DNA from: Heterocephalus glaber
Taxonomy: Eukaryota; Chordata; Mammalia; Rodentia; Bathyergidae
Assembly: GCF_000247695.1 (NCBI RefSeq)
Contig: NW_004624800.1
Span: 9,504,427 to 9,568,426 of the forward strand
Direction: 5' to 3'
DNA length: 64,000 nt
Below are positions 1-11,559 of the stretch, piece by piece. A model generated the notes under the pieces. The model did not search any database. It was given only the letters and a program-made list of their open reading frames with translations, and was not told the origin of the DNA. Each line of letters opens with the position of its first letter. Position 1 is the first letter of the stretch. The translations under genes and the position numbers were made by a program.

Positions 1-203
1 CCATTTTCACTATATTAATCCTTCCTAACCAGGAGCAGGGGATGTCTGTCAATTTTTTGATATCATCTTCAATTACTCTTTTCAGAGTGCTATAGTTTTC
101 AGAGAAAAGGTGTCTGATTTCTTTTGTTAGGTTGATTACTAAGTATTTCAGTTTTTTGGATGCTATTGTGAAAGGAATTATTTGCCCTATTTCTCTCTCA
201 GTG
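1..203 (-). mobile_element. L1 ORF2 fragment, cut by the left window edge
   Basis: On the minus strand this reads as the ORF2 reverse-transcriptase/post-RT region of LINE-1. Recognisable pieces are a PFTIASKKLKYL-like stretch, an INLTKE motif and a DIPCSWLGRINIVKM-like stretch at the left edge. L1 ORF2 is the endonuclease/reverse transcriptase that copies L1 RNA into the genome. Only about 65 codons are present; the element continues beyond position 1 and homology fades after about 203. Decayed and non-functional. Confidence 0.85.
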
Positions 204-1003
204 AGTAAAAGTAAAAGACGTGGTGACTACAGTCAACTATAGTTACTTCACCTTTAAAACATCACTCTGAGAATTTGGGAATTGATGTCTCTGTATCCAA
301 GTGAAGATTTGACCTCATTTCTTACCTACTTAAAATCCTTCAAAAGCCCTTAGATAATGTCAAGTGGAAAACATAAAATTAAAACTCCTTAGTGAATTTT
401 CCTTCTAGGTTCATTTTATGACAGTTCTTTACTAAGATTCCCCTTGATGTATTTTACAGTCTCCTCAAATATACTATAATATTTGTCCCACACTGCTCCT
501 TCATATATCCTCTACATTTATGCCATATCTAGACAGTTCTTTTCTCTCCCATGCACAGAGCTCTCAATATAAGTGGTGTTGTGTAACACAAAGAATTGTT
601 AGTGCACAGGGTACAGTCAAAGTAGGAAAACAATTATTTCCTCACCAGTTAGCTTCACAAGCCAATACTGACAGATTGTACCTACCAGTAGAGGCACTGG
701 ACCATCTGTAATGAAATCTGTTCCACTAGACACCATTGCAGTCTCTCTAGGAACAATTGTTTAATTAGTTCTGATCTTTAAAGAATCAAATAAGTAAAAT
801 CAGTGCATAGACATTTAATTAATGATATGATTAAAGCCTTTAATAAGATTTCATATGAAAATCATAGAAAAAAACTTTTCAGTAAGAGAAACTTACTGAG
901 GAGGAAATTCATGGCGGAAAAAAAAAGGAAAGAAAGAAAGAAAGCCTGTCCTGTCAGTGGAAGACAATGATGTACAAACACGTTCCTGTTGCTAGAATAA
1001 AAT
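204..1003. other. No gene or clearly assignable repeat
   Basis: AT-rich sequence without a convincing exon. A 63-codon open frame at 520-711 (+) shows no recognisable domain and is within chance expectation. A short AAAG-rich purine run lies near 917-945. Confidence 0.5.
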
Positions 1004-1300
1004 GCCCAATACCCACAACTTAAAGTAGAAGAGGTTTATTTTCATTCACAGACTCAGAGATTTCGGTCTATAGTTGGCTGGCTCCAAGGCTGAAACATGG
1101 TAAAGGTGTGTGGTACAGCAAAGCTTTTCAGTTCATGGCAACCAGAGAACAGAAAACAGGAGAAGAAAGGAAAGGACCAGGGACCAGGAATAGCTCCCAA
1201 GGTCTTGCCTCCAAGACCCACACAGGTATGTCCAGAGTATGCCATGCTAATCTCCTAGGTCTCCCTCCAATCCATTAATGTGGCAATCACACAACGTCCT
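1004..1300. mobile_element. URR1-like rodent interspersed repeat
   Basis: Shares a layout with copies near 10.2, 34.8, 52.8 and 61.45 kb: an opening with 'aaaataccc', a 'ggtttatttt' block, a 'cagtccatggt'-like block (here 'ggtctatagttggctgg'), then a right part with 'cacacagg' and 'ctaatctcctagg'. I assign it provisionally to URR1, a non-autonomous hAT-type rodent DNA transposon. Family membership across the five copies is more secure than the name; a MaLR-type LTR is the main alternative. Confidence 0.55.
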
Positions 1301-2063
1301 AAACCATGCTTCCAAACCTTTGTAAAACCTTTTCTGGGTAAAATGAATGGGTTTGAATTCAGTAGTGGACCGAAAGCTGTATGCGAAGAGCCATCATTAT
1401 AAAATAGCTCCAGAAATAACTCAGAGCCATATGACTCAGACATATGCATCTTGCAATCTTGAAGGTAAAATTCTCTGGATATGAAGAAATGTTTTGTTTC
1501 TGTTTTTTTCTAGTTGATTCCTTTTTAAATTCTAGCTACTCTTAAAACCTCTATGCTATAGTGAAAATATTATGCAATTAAATGGAGACTACTAGTAGTA
1601 ATGAATTCATATTTCTTACGTGAACATTTGTGCAGAAGTAAATTTGGGACTACTCTAAAATATATGGGAAGGCTGCAGAAGTTATGCATGGAGACATTTG
1701 TATTCCAACACATCCTAAACAACCTGACCACCTAAGAGAGACTAAGAGAGGCCATGTTTCAGGCATTATACTGTCAGTAACCTTCCAGATATTACTTCCG
1801 TGGTTTTATCCTAACACAGATTGAAACCAGGTTGACAAAACCTACACAGGTAATACGTTTGAAGATTGGTATTTTATAATTTAGAAAGGTTCAAAGAAAC
1901 CCTTTGGCCTTTTCTTAAATATAAAAGGATCCAAATCAATCCTATCTAGGTGCTAGATCATCAAATTAAAAATAAATACCTTTAGAGGACAGTAATGTAA
2001 TCTTCATAATGCATGATCCATGATATCCCATGTAAAAATTTGAAAACTCCAGTCACTAAAATA
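1301..2063. other. No gene or clearly assignable repeat
   Basis: AT-rich sequence. The minus-strand open frame at 1255-1449 has no recognisable similarity and overlaps the end of the preceding repeat. Nothing else supported. Confidence 0.45.
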
Positions 2064-2136
2064 AAAAAGAAATTGTGTGTTGTGTACCTACAATGTACCA
2101 ATAAAAGAATTTAATACAAAAAAAAGAAGTTGTGTG
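2064..2136 (+). mobile_element. 41-bp L1 3'-end insertion with target duplication
   Basis: Positions 2080-2120 match the last 40 or so bases of the L1 3' UTR found at 56115-56150 and, inverted, at 24450-24490 (core 'acctacaatgtacc' then 'aataaaagaatttaa'), followed by a short A-rich tail. The insert is flanked by 'aaaaagaaattgtgtg' (2064-2079) and 'aaaaagaagttgtgtg' (2121-2136), a 16-bp direct repeat with one mismatch. This is an extremely 5'-truncated L1 insertion by target-primed reverse transcription. Confidence 0.8.
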
Positions 2137-3219
2137 CCTAAATCAATCAAAAATGTAATCAAAAGCAACCAACCTAGCAATGACACAAATGTTGGATTTA
2201 TCAAATTGCGTACTAAAAATATTCACTAAAAATATTTGAAGAAAGTATGGTCTAAGCATTTAGGAAACCATCTAAAAGGAAAAATATTAGCATAAATGGA
2301 CCAAATGGAAGTTCTTAATCTCAAAATATAGTAACTGAAATTTTAATTAAACTCGGTAGCCAAATAGCATTTGATTATAAGTAAAAGTATAAAATAACTA
2401 CACTGAGTCAATATGTACATAAATAAATGATCCAGTATATAAATAAATGGGAGAAGAGGTAAAAAATATCTGTACAGAAGAATGTCAGATAATTGATGTA
2501 GATACTCCACCCTCAATTGACATAAGCCTCCATTTTTCCTGTTTACCCATTGTGACTTACTTCCATAGCATACATTTTGGGAAGATGGTGGAAAGAGCAA
2601 TTTTACAATGAAAAGGTTAGACAAAAATTAACTTAATTTGTTAATAATGATCAACATAACACTTAGAGTCATGTTTATAGCTTGCACTTTGAGTTGAGTA
2701 AATGCCCTTCATTTCTTTAGTTTTCCTACCCAAAACACAATACTATAATATAGCTATGAGGAAGAATTTGACAAATAGGAACTGAGACACATTTTTTTAA
2801 AAAACACATGAAGACCACTTAAAGGCATCAAGGTCATGAAAGACAAGGAAATCTGAGACACCATCACCACTAATTTTACCTATAATAACATAATGACTGA
2901 ATTACAAAGCAGTTTGGGACCGTGGACAAAAGTAACATAAAGTTCCCTAAGTAAAAACTACAGATACTTTAATCAAGTATGAGATTTGATTAATAATTGT
3001 GAGTTGATATTAATTCCATAATTATAATGAATGTGCCATACTAATGTAAGATGTTCCTAATAGGAGAAACTGGGTGACATCATCTATACTCTACCATATT
3101 TGCAATATTTTTGTAAAATTAGAACTGTTGTAAGAAACTAAATTGTATGTGAATAAGAAAATTATATACATGTATACACCACACGCACACATATATATAT
3201 AAAATTGTAAGAATCTTCC
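2137..3219. other. No gene or clearly assignable repeat
   Basis: AT-rich sequence. A 93-codon minus-strand open frame (2343-2624) encodes a hydrophobic, low-complexity peptide with no recognisable domain. A short (TA)n run lies near 3190-3202. Confidence 0.45.
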
Positions 3220-3420
3220 ATTTGCAGCAAAATGGATAAACCTGGGGACATGTGTAAGGGAAATAAGCTAGGTATGGACAGAATGCATGATCTCGCTTAT
3301 TTGTAGACTCTTTAAATAAAGTCCATTATATAGTACAAGTAGACTGGTGATTAGAAAGGCTGGAGTAAGGGGGAAAATTGGGAGATGTAGACGAAAGAGC
3401 ATAAATTCCTCATTAGTGAT
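3220..3420 (+). mobile_element. Old mammalian L1 3' end (L1M type)
   Basis: Contains the characteristic order of old L1 3' ends: 'gcagcaaaatggataaacc', then a 'gggaaataagctaggtatggacag' stretch, 'gatctcgcttatttgtag', then a GA/G-rich part ('ggctggagtaagggggaaaattggga'). Strongly diverged. The right boundary is uncertain and the fragment may run on towards 3690. Confidence 0.7.
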
Positions 3421-5334
3421 GATAAACCATTTACATATTTAATATATAGCAGGAAGACTGTGTTTAATATTCTGTCTTATTTTAGAATGGAAATAGATTT
3501 TTAGTGGTCTCACAACAAGAAAACAAAAAAGTGGTAACAATAGAAGGAGTTGGTGACAATAAATTATCTGCAGTAAACATTTCAACATATATATGAAATT
3601 ATGAATATATGAATGCATATATAAACTTATGCTGTAAATCAAAAACTTACACAATCCAAATTTTTAAAATAAATTTTAAAAAATCAAATGAATGTCTTAT
3701 CATAGACTATAGTTGAAAGGTGAATCAATAGCTCTGATGACACTATGTAATATGAAGAGAGGGAAAAATAATATTAGCCAAAAAGCATTTGCTGACAATT
3801 TGAGTATAGTAGAATAGAGAATATCAGTGTATATCTCTTCCTACTAGAGAAGATTTGTGAATTCCCATCATAAGGTAGGGATTATTATGGTACAGGTAAC
3901 AGTAGGCATCTTAATGTTGGATAAATCATGTGGCATCTGACATCAGAGTATAAACAAATCTTCCTGTGTATTTTAAAACTGATGCTAGCTACATGCCAAC
4001 AGAGGGAGAGAGGATGAGAAAAATATCTTGAAGCAAGATGTGAAGAGGGAGTATTAGGTTACTAGACTCATAATGAAATAGTCAGATATTGTCAAAGGAG
4101 GTGACAAGGGCCTGTTTCACACTTCAATGTCAAAGCCATTTAGTTCAGAACTAAGGAGGAATGGATTTGTGCAGCATTTAGATCATCTTCAGGGAAGATT
4201 TCCAAATTTGTTTTTCCAATATTATATTCAAAATATTTCATAAAACAATTCAAACCGTTTTGGTATCATATCTTTTCTACTACATCCATCTATTTACCAC
4301 ATATACTTGTCACAGAAACTGAAGAATTCAATGATCAGACGATCAGTTTCACACATATTTTTCAGCATTCAAAGAATCCTCATAATATCTTTAAATGTTT
4401 CACTAAGGCAGCAATGCCTTGCTACAGGTTTAGATTGGTTATTGTTTTGATAGATTTGCAAAGAAGGGTAAGCAATATTCAGAAAGCTTTTCAATGGTAT
4501 ATTTTCCTCTGCCTATCAACTATACAGCCTAGGTTGAAGAACTGCCTTTGCTATGTTTCTCTGCTGCTATTTAACCAGAAGTTGAAATAGGCTCTCTAAC
4601 AATCAAGACATTTTTTTAATTGTTACTTTTCCATAAGGTCTCCATTATTCACTTTTTTTCAGCCAACTGAGTGGCTTTAAATATAACTTCTGGCATTCAT
4701 TTTGAAAGCTGATCCATTTACATTATCAAAGAAAAAATGAAGTCTCCTGTTAATCATCTTATTTAATACTGCTTCACTCAGGAAAGATTCAATCATTCTG
4801 GGAACCAGGCTGCAATCTGATCTTTTTTCCATTTACAATAAACAAATTCAATTCTCCACATCTCTGTTTTAAAGGAAATTTAATTGTCAGTGAGACTGAA
4901 GAGCTCGTAGTTTGACACTTGAATGTAGTCTCCAGTGGACTAAAGATGAATTCATATTAATTTCTATTGGACTGAACAAAATGTGAGTACTTCATCAAGG
5001 ATCCAAACTTACTTTCAATTCATTCATTGACAAAAAATAAAAATGGTGACAATCGTAGGGATTTCAAGTTTAGCAAAACTGAAAAAGTAGAACAATACAA
5101 TACTTTTATCACTAGGATATGAATCATTTGTAATACATTTTACATAGAAGACCTTATTATAATTAATCAGCTATAAAGTAAAAATATATACTATAAATAT
5201 AATTAACTGCAATGTAATTGAAGCCTACAATGAATTGAAGCCTTCAAGCAAAAGTAATGTTTAAAGTTAAAGTAAAAAATATAGGATTCATCAATAAAAT
5301 ATTACTTAGCTCTTCTTTATAAAATGTAAAAAGT
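3421..5334. other. No gene or clearly assignable repeat
   Basis: About 1.9 kb of AT-rich sequence with no open frame of note apart from a 71-codon minus-strand frame (3439-3654) of low-complexity composition. I recognise no repeat family here; ancient decayed repeats may well be present. Confidence 0.45.
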
Positions 5335-5530
5335 GATTTAGCTTTATCTCTGGAATTTGAATCAGATATGCATATTATAGGTTTTGTTCCTGACCAGCTA
5401 TATTACAATGGTCAAGTTACATAATCTCTCTGGACCTCAGTTTTGCTCCTTCAGGAAATGGAACCTTCCATTAAAAGGTGTTGCTTTGTTTTATGAAACT
5501 ATATTTGCCTATGTGTATTTACTGTGTGTA
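5335..5530 (-). mobile_element. MIR SINE
   Basis: Shows the MIR core in reverse orientation: 'gaatttgaatcagat', 'gaccagctatattac', 'caagttacataatctctctgga' and 'cctcagttttgctcc'. This is the typical reverse reading of the tRNA-derived MIR family (separate ends of the 22 bases: 'caagttacat' and 'aatctctctgga'). MIRs are old mammal-wide SINEs; the copy is strongly diverged. Confidence 0.7.
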
Positions 5531-6284
5531 CTTATATGCATAGAGCAAATCATCTGCTCATTATGATATTTTATAAATATGTTTCTCTACTCCTTTCTCT
5601 TTTTCATTTTAATTTTTCTTGTTGAATTATCTCTTTTGTAATTTAATGAATGTAACATTTATATAATTTTAGGGTATCTTAAACCTCTATCTTGATAGCT
5701 TTTGAATGATACTATTTAAAAGATAAATTCTTCTTCATAAATAAAATAGTGCTTTATTTTAATTTAATTTACAGCTATATCATTCATAATGCATTATAAT
5801 CTTCAAGACCACCAACAATTATGGAATAGTAACATCCTTGAATTCATTTTACCCATTAGAGAGACCTGGAGGTGTTTATAGAATATACCCTTTGACCACA
5901 GTTACAGAAGAATAAAGGATGGACCTCAGAAAAGGGACAGCTTTTTTAACATAATGGGAAAGGTTTTTTTTGAAAGGTCTTTGGCAAATACGTCGTGTTA
6001 GAGATTACTAATTGTGAATCTCTGTCAATTCTCCCTTTCATTTAGTAGGAGACCTTGAGGGCACATCAAGACTCAGCAAGGGACTCTATTTCCTGCCCTC
6101 CCCTACAGTACTAATCACTCATTTGACTAAGACTGGAGGTAATTACATGCCACGAGAATTGATGTGAAAAACCTGTAAGTCATGTTGCTAACTGAAATGT
6201 GGGTGTATGTGCCCTTTCTTTTTCCAGCAGTGCTCTCCCAGGGCTCTCCTGGAAAGTCTGACTAGTTGACTGGTGGGTACAGCC
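5531..6284. other. No gene or clearly assignable repeat
   Basis: AT-rich sequence, slightly more mixed in composition from about 6000. No exon, promoter or repeat that I can support. Confidence 0.45.
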
Positions 6285-6660
6285 TTGGAGTGGGTTGAAT
6301 CCTGGGTACCCTAAAAATATGTGAACACCCTAAATCCTTGAACCTTTGAGTGGGGCCTTAATTGGAAAAAGGGTCTTTGTTGTTATACTTAGGATCTTGA
6401 GATGATATCATGCTAAGTTGCTTGAATTGACCATATATCTCATGACAAAGGCTCTTATAAAAACATAGAGAAGAGAAACACGGAAATAAATGAGGAAAGG
6501 CACGAGAAGCTGGAGGCAGAGCTTGGGGTTATATAGCCACAAGCTAAGGAAAGCTTGGGGCTGGGAACAGCTGCAGGAAGTAAAGAAGAATGCCTCCCTA
6601 AACTATCTGGGAGAGCACAGTCTTGTAAATGAAATACCTGGATTTGGGGTACCTGATATT
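6285..6660 (+). mobile_element. Mammalian LTR fragment (MaLR-like)
   Basis: Follows the layout of old mammalian LTRs of the MLT1/MaLR kind: 'tgggttgaatcctgg', 'atatgtgaacaccctaaatcc', 'gtggggccttaattgg', 'agggtctttg', 'gctcttataaaaac', then a purine-rich part with 'ccacaagctaaggaaagc'. The 77-codon open frame at 6490-6723 lies inside it and is not a gene. Subfamily uncertain. Confidence 0.6.
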
Positions 6661-7329
6661 AGAAGAGATAAACAGAAGAAAACACAACATAAAATATCTC
6701 ATACTGTACAAGACAGTAAATGAAAAAAGTTTAAAGAAAAATTTTATTTGAAGGTGTAAAAGGACAAAAATTCCTATATTCTACAGAAATGCAAAGCCTC
6801 CAGTTTTTGGATATTTATAATCTTTCAAACCATAACAACTTTTATTTCACATCAATCTGAATGTTATCTCTCAAAATGTATAGTCCTTTACTTAGAGTTC
6901 TCATTTTACATTTAACAGGTTTCAGCTAAGATATTAGTTTACTTATTTTTGTAAACTACATCCATACATCCAAAATATATTTGAGAGTGTTGTGGCAAAA
7001 GGCAAAGATTCAAAAGAAATATACTACTGTATTAGAAGGCTGTTTGGAGATAATTATTATATTAGTAATCTTATTACTGAACTTTTAAATGAATTTATAT
7101 GATACATCTGCCTTTAAAAAATCTGAACAGCATAATGGGCAATATATTTAAAACCAGCTGTAATAATTAAATATAGGGAAAAATAAATAAATAAATATAG
7201 GGAGCTTCAATTCTGGCTATGAGACAAAGGTAGGTTCATGGTAAGATCTCCCTCCACTTTACTAATAGTCTCAAGCCTTAACTCAAATGCTATATAACAG
7301 AAGAATTGTTAAATGATTGCTTAACAAAT
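6661..7329. other. No gene or clearly assignable repeat
   Basis: AT-rich sequence with a short (AAAT)n run at about 7180-7198. Nothing else supported. Confidence 0.45.
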
Positions 7330-7590
7330 TGCGTTTACTAACAAAATGGAATACTATTTGGCATTCAAAATCAAACTAGATGGATGAATCTCATGAAATA
7401 TTGTAATGACAAAACAGTTCACCTAAAAGAGTTCAAATTTATAGAAATTTCTGAGAATGGTGAAGAGTTTTGCATTCTTACTGGGTTGCTGATACAGGGT
7501 TGTTTACTGTCACCAAATTTATAAATTGTACATTTAAATTCTGTATAGTTCATTGTATGTATATTTTGCCTCAATTTAAGATGTATAAAA
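7330..7590 (+). mobile_element. Old mammalian L1 3' end
   Basis: Reads in order as an old L1 3' tail: 'aatggaatactatttggca', 'actagatggatgaatctca', then 'gtttactgtcaccaaattt', 'aaattgtacatttaaattc' and 'tgtatgtatattttgcctc'. The open frames on both strands at 7419-7676 fall here and are not genes. Confidence 0.7.
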
Positions 7591-8484
7591 TAAGGATTTT
7601 GGTCATTATAGGTGCTTATAATAAAACCCAACTGCCTATTGCTAAACTTTGGAGGCTGTTCCAAGGAAAAGTCTAAGTACCATCATGAAGATCCTCAGCA
7701 TGTTGGTCTTCTATGCAGAGGGTTTCCTCTCAGAGCTGGTAAGAGTCAAAGTGTACTCCATTACACTGTCCAATCAGCTAACTCAGCAAAGCTTCTGATG
7801 AACCCCAGGAAGGAAACCACTCAATAGTGAGAGGTGGCTTCTGAGCGTGTGATGCCATTATTAAAAATCATAGTGCAGGCAAAAAGTTGACTCTTAATTA
7901 AAAAATATGGAGGAACAGATTTGGATCTCTGCCCAAATAGCCTTTCAGCTCTTCATGAAGTGAACTCCAAAAAGGCTAAAAGTTTCTACAGGCAGCAGCT
8001 TTGAAACTGTTCCATGCCAAGATCTATTGTCTTATATTTTGATTATTCTTACATTGTACTTTTACCCCCTCTAGAGATACAAGGCTGAAAAAGTGTCTTT
8101 GAATACTGGATAGGTCTGGGATGAAAGTCAACATCTATCTTCTTTACCAGCTATAAAATCTGGAGAAAACTACCTATTTCAAACCTAGCCTACCTACTGC
8201 ACAAAATAAATAAAACACACTGCCTGATTCCGTGGTTGTGTACTTTCAATTAATGAGCTCATGTATGTAAAGTCTCAGAAATAATAAATAATTGTCATTT
8301 TTTGTGTGCAAAGTACAGTATAATCACGGTGGTATCTGTTACTGTGTCTCAACCCCGATAATGTTAGCCTCATGTAATTTTAATTTTCAGCTAAGCAAGT
8401 TAAAGAAAAACCTTTTACAAAGTGAATAGCATTGTAATCTAATATATACAAAAGGTTATGTAGTAGGATTCTCACTTAGAGAAA
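7591..8484. other. No gene or clearly assignable repeat
   Basis: Mixed AT-rich sequence. A 71-codon open frame at 7612-7827 (+) has no recognisable domain. Nothing else supported. Confidence 0.4.
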
Positions 8485-9470
8485 TGGGACACACAGGGTC
8501 TTTCTAGGAATCTGGAAAGTAGCATTTATTCCTGGCAGCACTGGCTCAGTGGATTCACATTCGAAGGCTGAGACCAAAACAAGGCAGTTTCACCTTTTAT
8601 ACAATTCTTGTTTCTTTGTCTCCCTTATAAGGTATCACGCTAACACACTACATCCTGATTGGGTACAATCTGTCTTACAGAGGTGTGCTAGAACTACACG
8701 TGTGCACAGAAAAACTAATTATGCCATGTTATCTTCAGAACAAATTCTGAGAAGGCCCCCACCGCATTTCTTTGGAAGGGTCCTGGCCACATTCATTTGG
8801 GAGGTGTAGGTGACCACAATATTGATTATTCCCAAAGTAAGCTGTAAGCAGTTCAGGCTTTAAAGAGGTAATCCCTCAACTGGATCATTTTAAGAAGCGA
8901 GTCTGACTGAAGCTTGCTTGACTCATAGAAGCTCCTCATAAGCACCCCACAGGGTCGCATAGGTTAGCATGAACTTTGCCCTAGAGGCCACAGCCAAGAC
9001 AGAGAAATGGCCTGTGACACTGTGGGACTAAATATGAGGTAACATAGTAGATGAGAGTAACTTGCACCCAAATTCTATTTCCAACCTAAAAACCTCTAAA
9101 ATCTCTTAACTAGAAGGACTGGGTTTTAATTATAACCCTGTATTCTGTCTATTTTGTTCCTAATTCGAGAATTCTTTGTCTTGTCCTTTTGAAGCCTTTC
9201 CTGCACTAGTATGCATAGCAACTGCACAACGACACGTTCTTGCAGATAGTACCCCTTTAACCAAATTTGATTACCAATAAAAATCAATGACTTGGACTGA
9301 CCGGGGCCTTTACTGGTTGCTCAGCACTGGCCATCCTGGCTCCTCATTTCTCTCTCTCTTTAGTTATGTCTTTTAGTTTTTCTTTAAACCTTGCACCAAA
9401 GCAATGAGCAGGAGACAGGAACTTACTACAGAGGTCTCCGATAGGGAAGGGTCCTGCCGTAGTTATTTCA
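8485..9470. other. GC-elevated, LTR-like block, unclassified
   Basis: Composition differs from the AT-rich surroundings. Two places carry a polyadenylation-type signal in an LTR-like setting: 'agcatttattcctggcag' near 8522 (AATAAA on the minus strand) and 'ccaataaaaatc' near 9276 (plus strand), the latter followed by C/T-rich sequence and 'cttactacagaggtctccg'. This suggests remnants of one or two retroviral-type LTRs, possibly in opposite orientation. An 86-codon open frame at 8549-8809 has no recognisable domain. I see no gag, pol or env remnant. Family unknown. Confidence 0.4.
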
Positions 9471-9625
9471 AATAAAAATCTATATGAAAATTCCTAGTGA
9501 GGTTTTGTTTACATTCTTTTTTATACTAAGTCTTTGGAGTAAGTTTTGCATATTATTATTAAAACAATTGATTTTCTGATCGGGTCACATTTGAAGTTTT
9601 TCGTGTCACACAGGTAGTTGGTTGT

Positions 9626-9743
9626 GCAGGATTGTATAATTATTATTATTATTATTTTTCATTTCAGGGATTGAGCTTGGAACCTTGTGCTTGTGAGGCA
9701 AGCAGTGGAACCACTGAGCTAAATGCCCAGCAGGATTGTATAA
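9626..9743 (-). mobile_element. ID-type tRNA-derived SINE with 14-bp target duplication
   Basis: On the minus strand, 9729 back to about 9659 reads as a tRNA-Ala-like SINE: an A-box region 'tttagctcagtggtt', then the ID-type middle, then a degenerate B box. A (TAA)n/A-rich tail occupies 9640-9658. The insert is flanked by the exact direct repeat 'gcaggattgtataa' at 9626-9639 and 9730-9743. The 92-codon minus-strand frame at 9606-9884 runs through it and is not a gene. Confidence 0.9.
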
Positions 9744-10204
9744 CTTAACATATGATAGTTGTTTAAGAAATATTTTAAATGAATAATAACAATTTTCAGA
9801 TGTACTAATGTTCCAAAAAATATTTCTCTTAACCAGTACTTTATTATGTGAGAAATTATACATAATTGAAATGAGACAAAGCAATCTACAGTCTCTGATT
9901 ACTGTTGATGTACAAGTCCTTTATTATTCTGAGCCTGATGTACTCAAAGTAGACTTTAATATGTAGATTATTAATTATGTGAAAAGAAGTCAAAATGACT
10001 TTCCATTGGAAGTCTTGAATAAACTACCTAAATGATTTTCCTGAATCTCCCTGGCAAGTGTAAAATGTATTTCTTTCAATAATTTCCAAGAATATTTCTT
10101 GCAGGTAGCTTATTTCCATGTTCTCTTATGTCTTCATTATTTATTGTTATATATAGATAATAATATAATTTTGATATTTTACTTACAATTTTCAGCATTG
10201 CCTG
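9744..10204. other. No gene or clearly assignable repeat
   Basis: AT-rich sequence; nothing supported. Confidence 0.45.
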
Positions 10205-10500
10205 TCTTGCTTTTCTCTCATTGCTGAGGCAAAATAGCTGACATTCAAAGTTAAAGGGGGAAAGGCTTATTTAGCTTACAGTTTGTAGAGATTTCAGTCC
10301 ATAATCAGCTGGTTCCAAAGCAGTTCAGGGAAGGCAGAAGGTAGCAAAGCAACAAGGGACCAGACAGGCCTCTTTCTGTACCTTATACTGTATCCAGGCT
10401 ACTGGGTTTAGGGTGGTGCTAAACCAATCAGTGGACTGATTTAGCAATCACACATCCTTAATTCTAGCACCCTTAATCCTAGCATTGCACCATGAATCAA
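10205..10500. mobile_element. URR1-like rodent interspersed repeat
   Basis: Same family as at 1004-1300: 'attgctgaggcaaaatagc', 'ggaaaggcttatttagctta', 'gatttcagtccataatcagctgg' (as adjacent blocks), then 'gcaacaagggaccag' and 'tttagcaatcacacatcc'. Provisional family name. Confidence 0.5.
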
Positions 10501-10929
10501 TCATACACTCTAGATTCAGCGACCTCTGAAAACCACCTATGACTGCCTGAGGCTGTAGGGAAACATCTAGACATAAGCCATAATGCTAACTTAGATAAAT
10601 TCACAATATTCTTGAGCTCCATGTTATGATTCAAAGCCTTCTTTAGTTGCAAAGTAACCATAAGGTTTTTGCCATCCAACATCAACAAAATTGTTATTTC
10701 CAGCTCTAAGTAATCCCAGGCTAAATATAGGATGAATACTAAAACATATTCACTGAAATAGCTGTTATTCCTGAGGGGAAAAACAGCATAGTGTGTCTTC
10801 AAAAGTTTAAAATATAATATTTGTTTTATCTTCATCATTCATACATAAGGACAGGTAAGAATATGCATAGTTGAGAGCCAGAACAACATATTTTAGATAA
10901 AGACAGTATTTCTTAGCTCTATAACGCGA

Positions 10930-11070
10930 ATTTTCTGTTTCCCTCAATTCATGTGTTAAAATTTCAACCCTTAAATCACTGGTATTTGGAGGTGGAGCCT
11001 CTGTGAGGTGATTAAGTCATTTGGGCACAGCCCAAATGGGCTATAAAAATTATGTTTAGCCTCTAAGCCT
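10930..11070 (+). mobile_element. MLT1-type LTR fragment
   Basis: Matches the 5' part of MLT1 LTRs (ERVL-MaLR class) in order: 'caattcatgtgttaaaattt', 'caaccc', 'ggtatttggaggtggagcct', 'gaggtgattaagtcat' and 'gggctataaaaatt'. The 3' part is missing. Confidence 0.75.
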
Positions 11071-11559
11071 ATTCTTTAAATAAACATTAATTCAATGTAT
11101 ACAAGTAAAGATAGAAGTAGAAGGCAAAATCTGTTAACTATCCCTTTATCCCCTTTTGTCCCAAAGCTACTCAGAACACCTGTTAGAAAAGTGAAGTAAA
11201 ATATTTTTTAGGCCACCTACTAGAGTAAGCTTTGATCAATAAATTGCCAAGGGACCATGGTCCAGGTGGAGGCTTGAAGTGCACTTACCCAGTTGTGTTT
11301 TTTGCTTTGCATTACTGTATTTTACCAAAGAAAATCATATCCCAGAGAGCCAAAATTCCTCTCATATTCCTAATTTGCCATAACTAAAAAACATTGGTGG
11401 CAGTTTTATATAGTTCATATTTTTCTTAGATACATGTTTCTGCATTTGTCCAAAAAATGTAAGATTTATTGTTTTATTCTGATAATCAGATGAAATGTAG
11501 TGATTTCATAGTCTTATATTTTTGTATTAAATCCTATATTTTTCCAATAAATTCCACTT

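Noticed and set aside
10497..10838. 113-codon minus-strand frame
   Set aside because: No recognisable domain and low-complexity, AT-rich codon content; starts at the edge of a URR1-like repeat.
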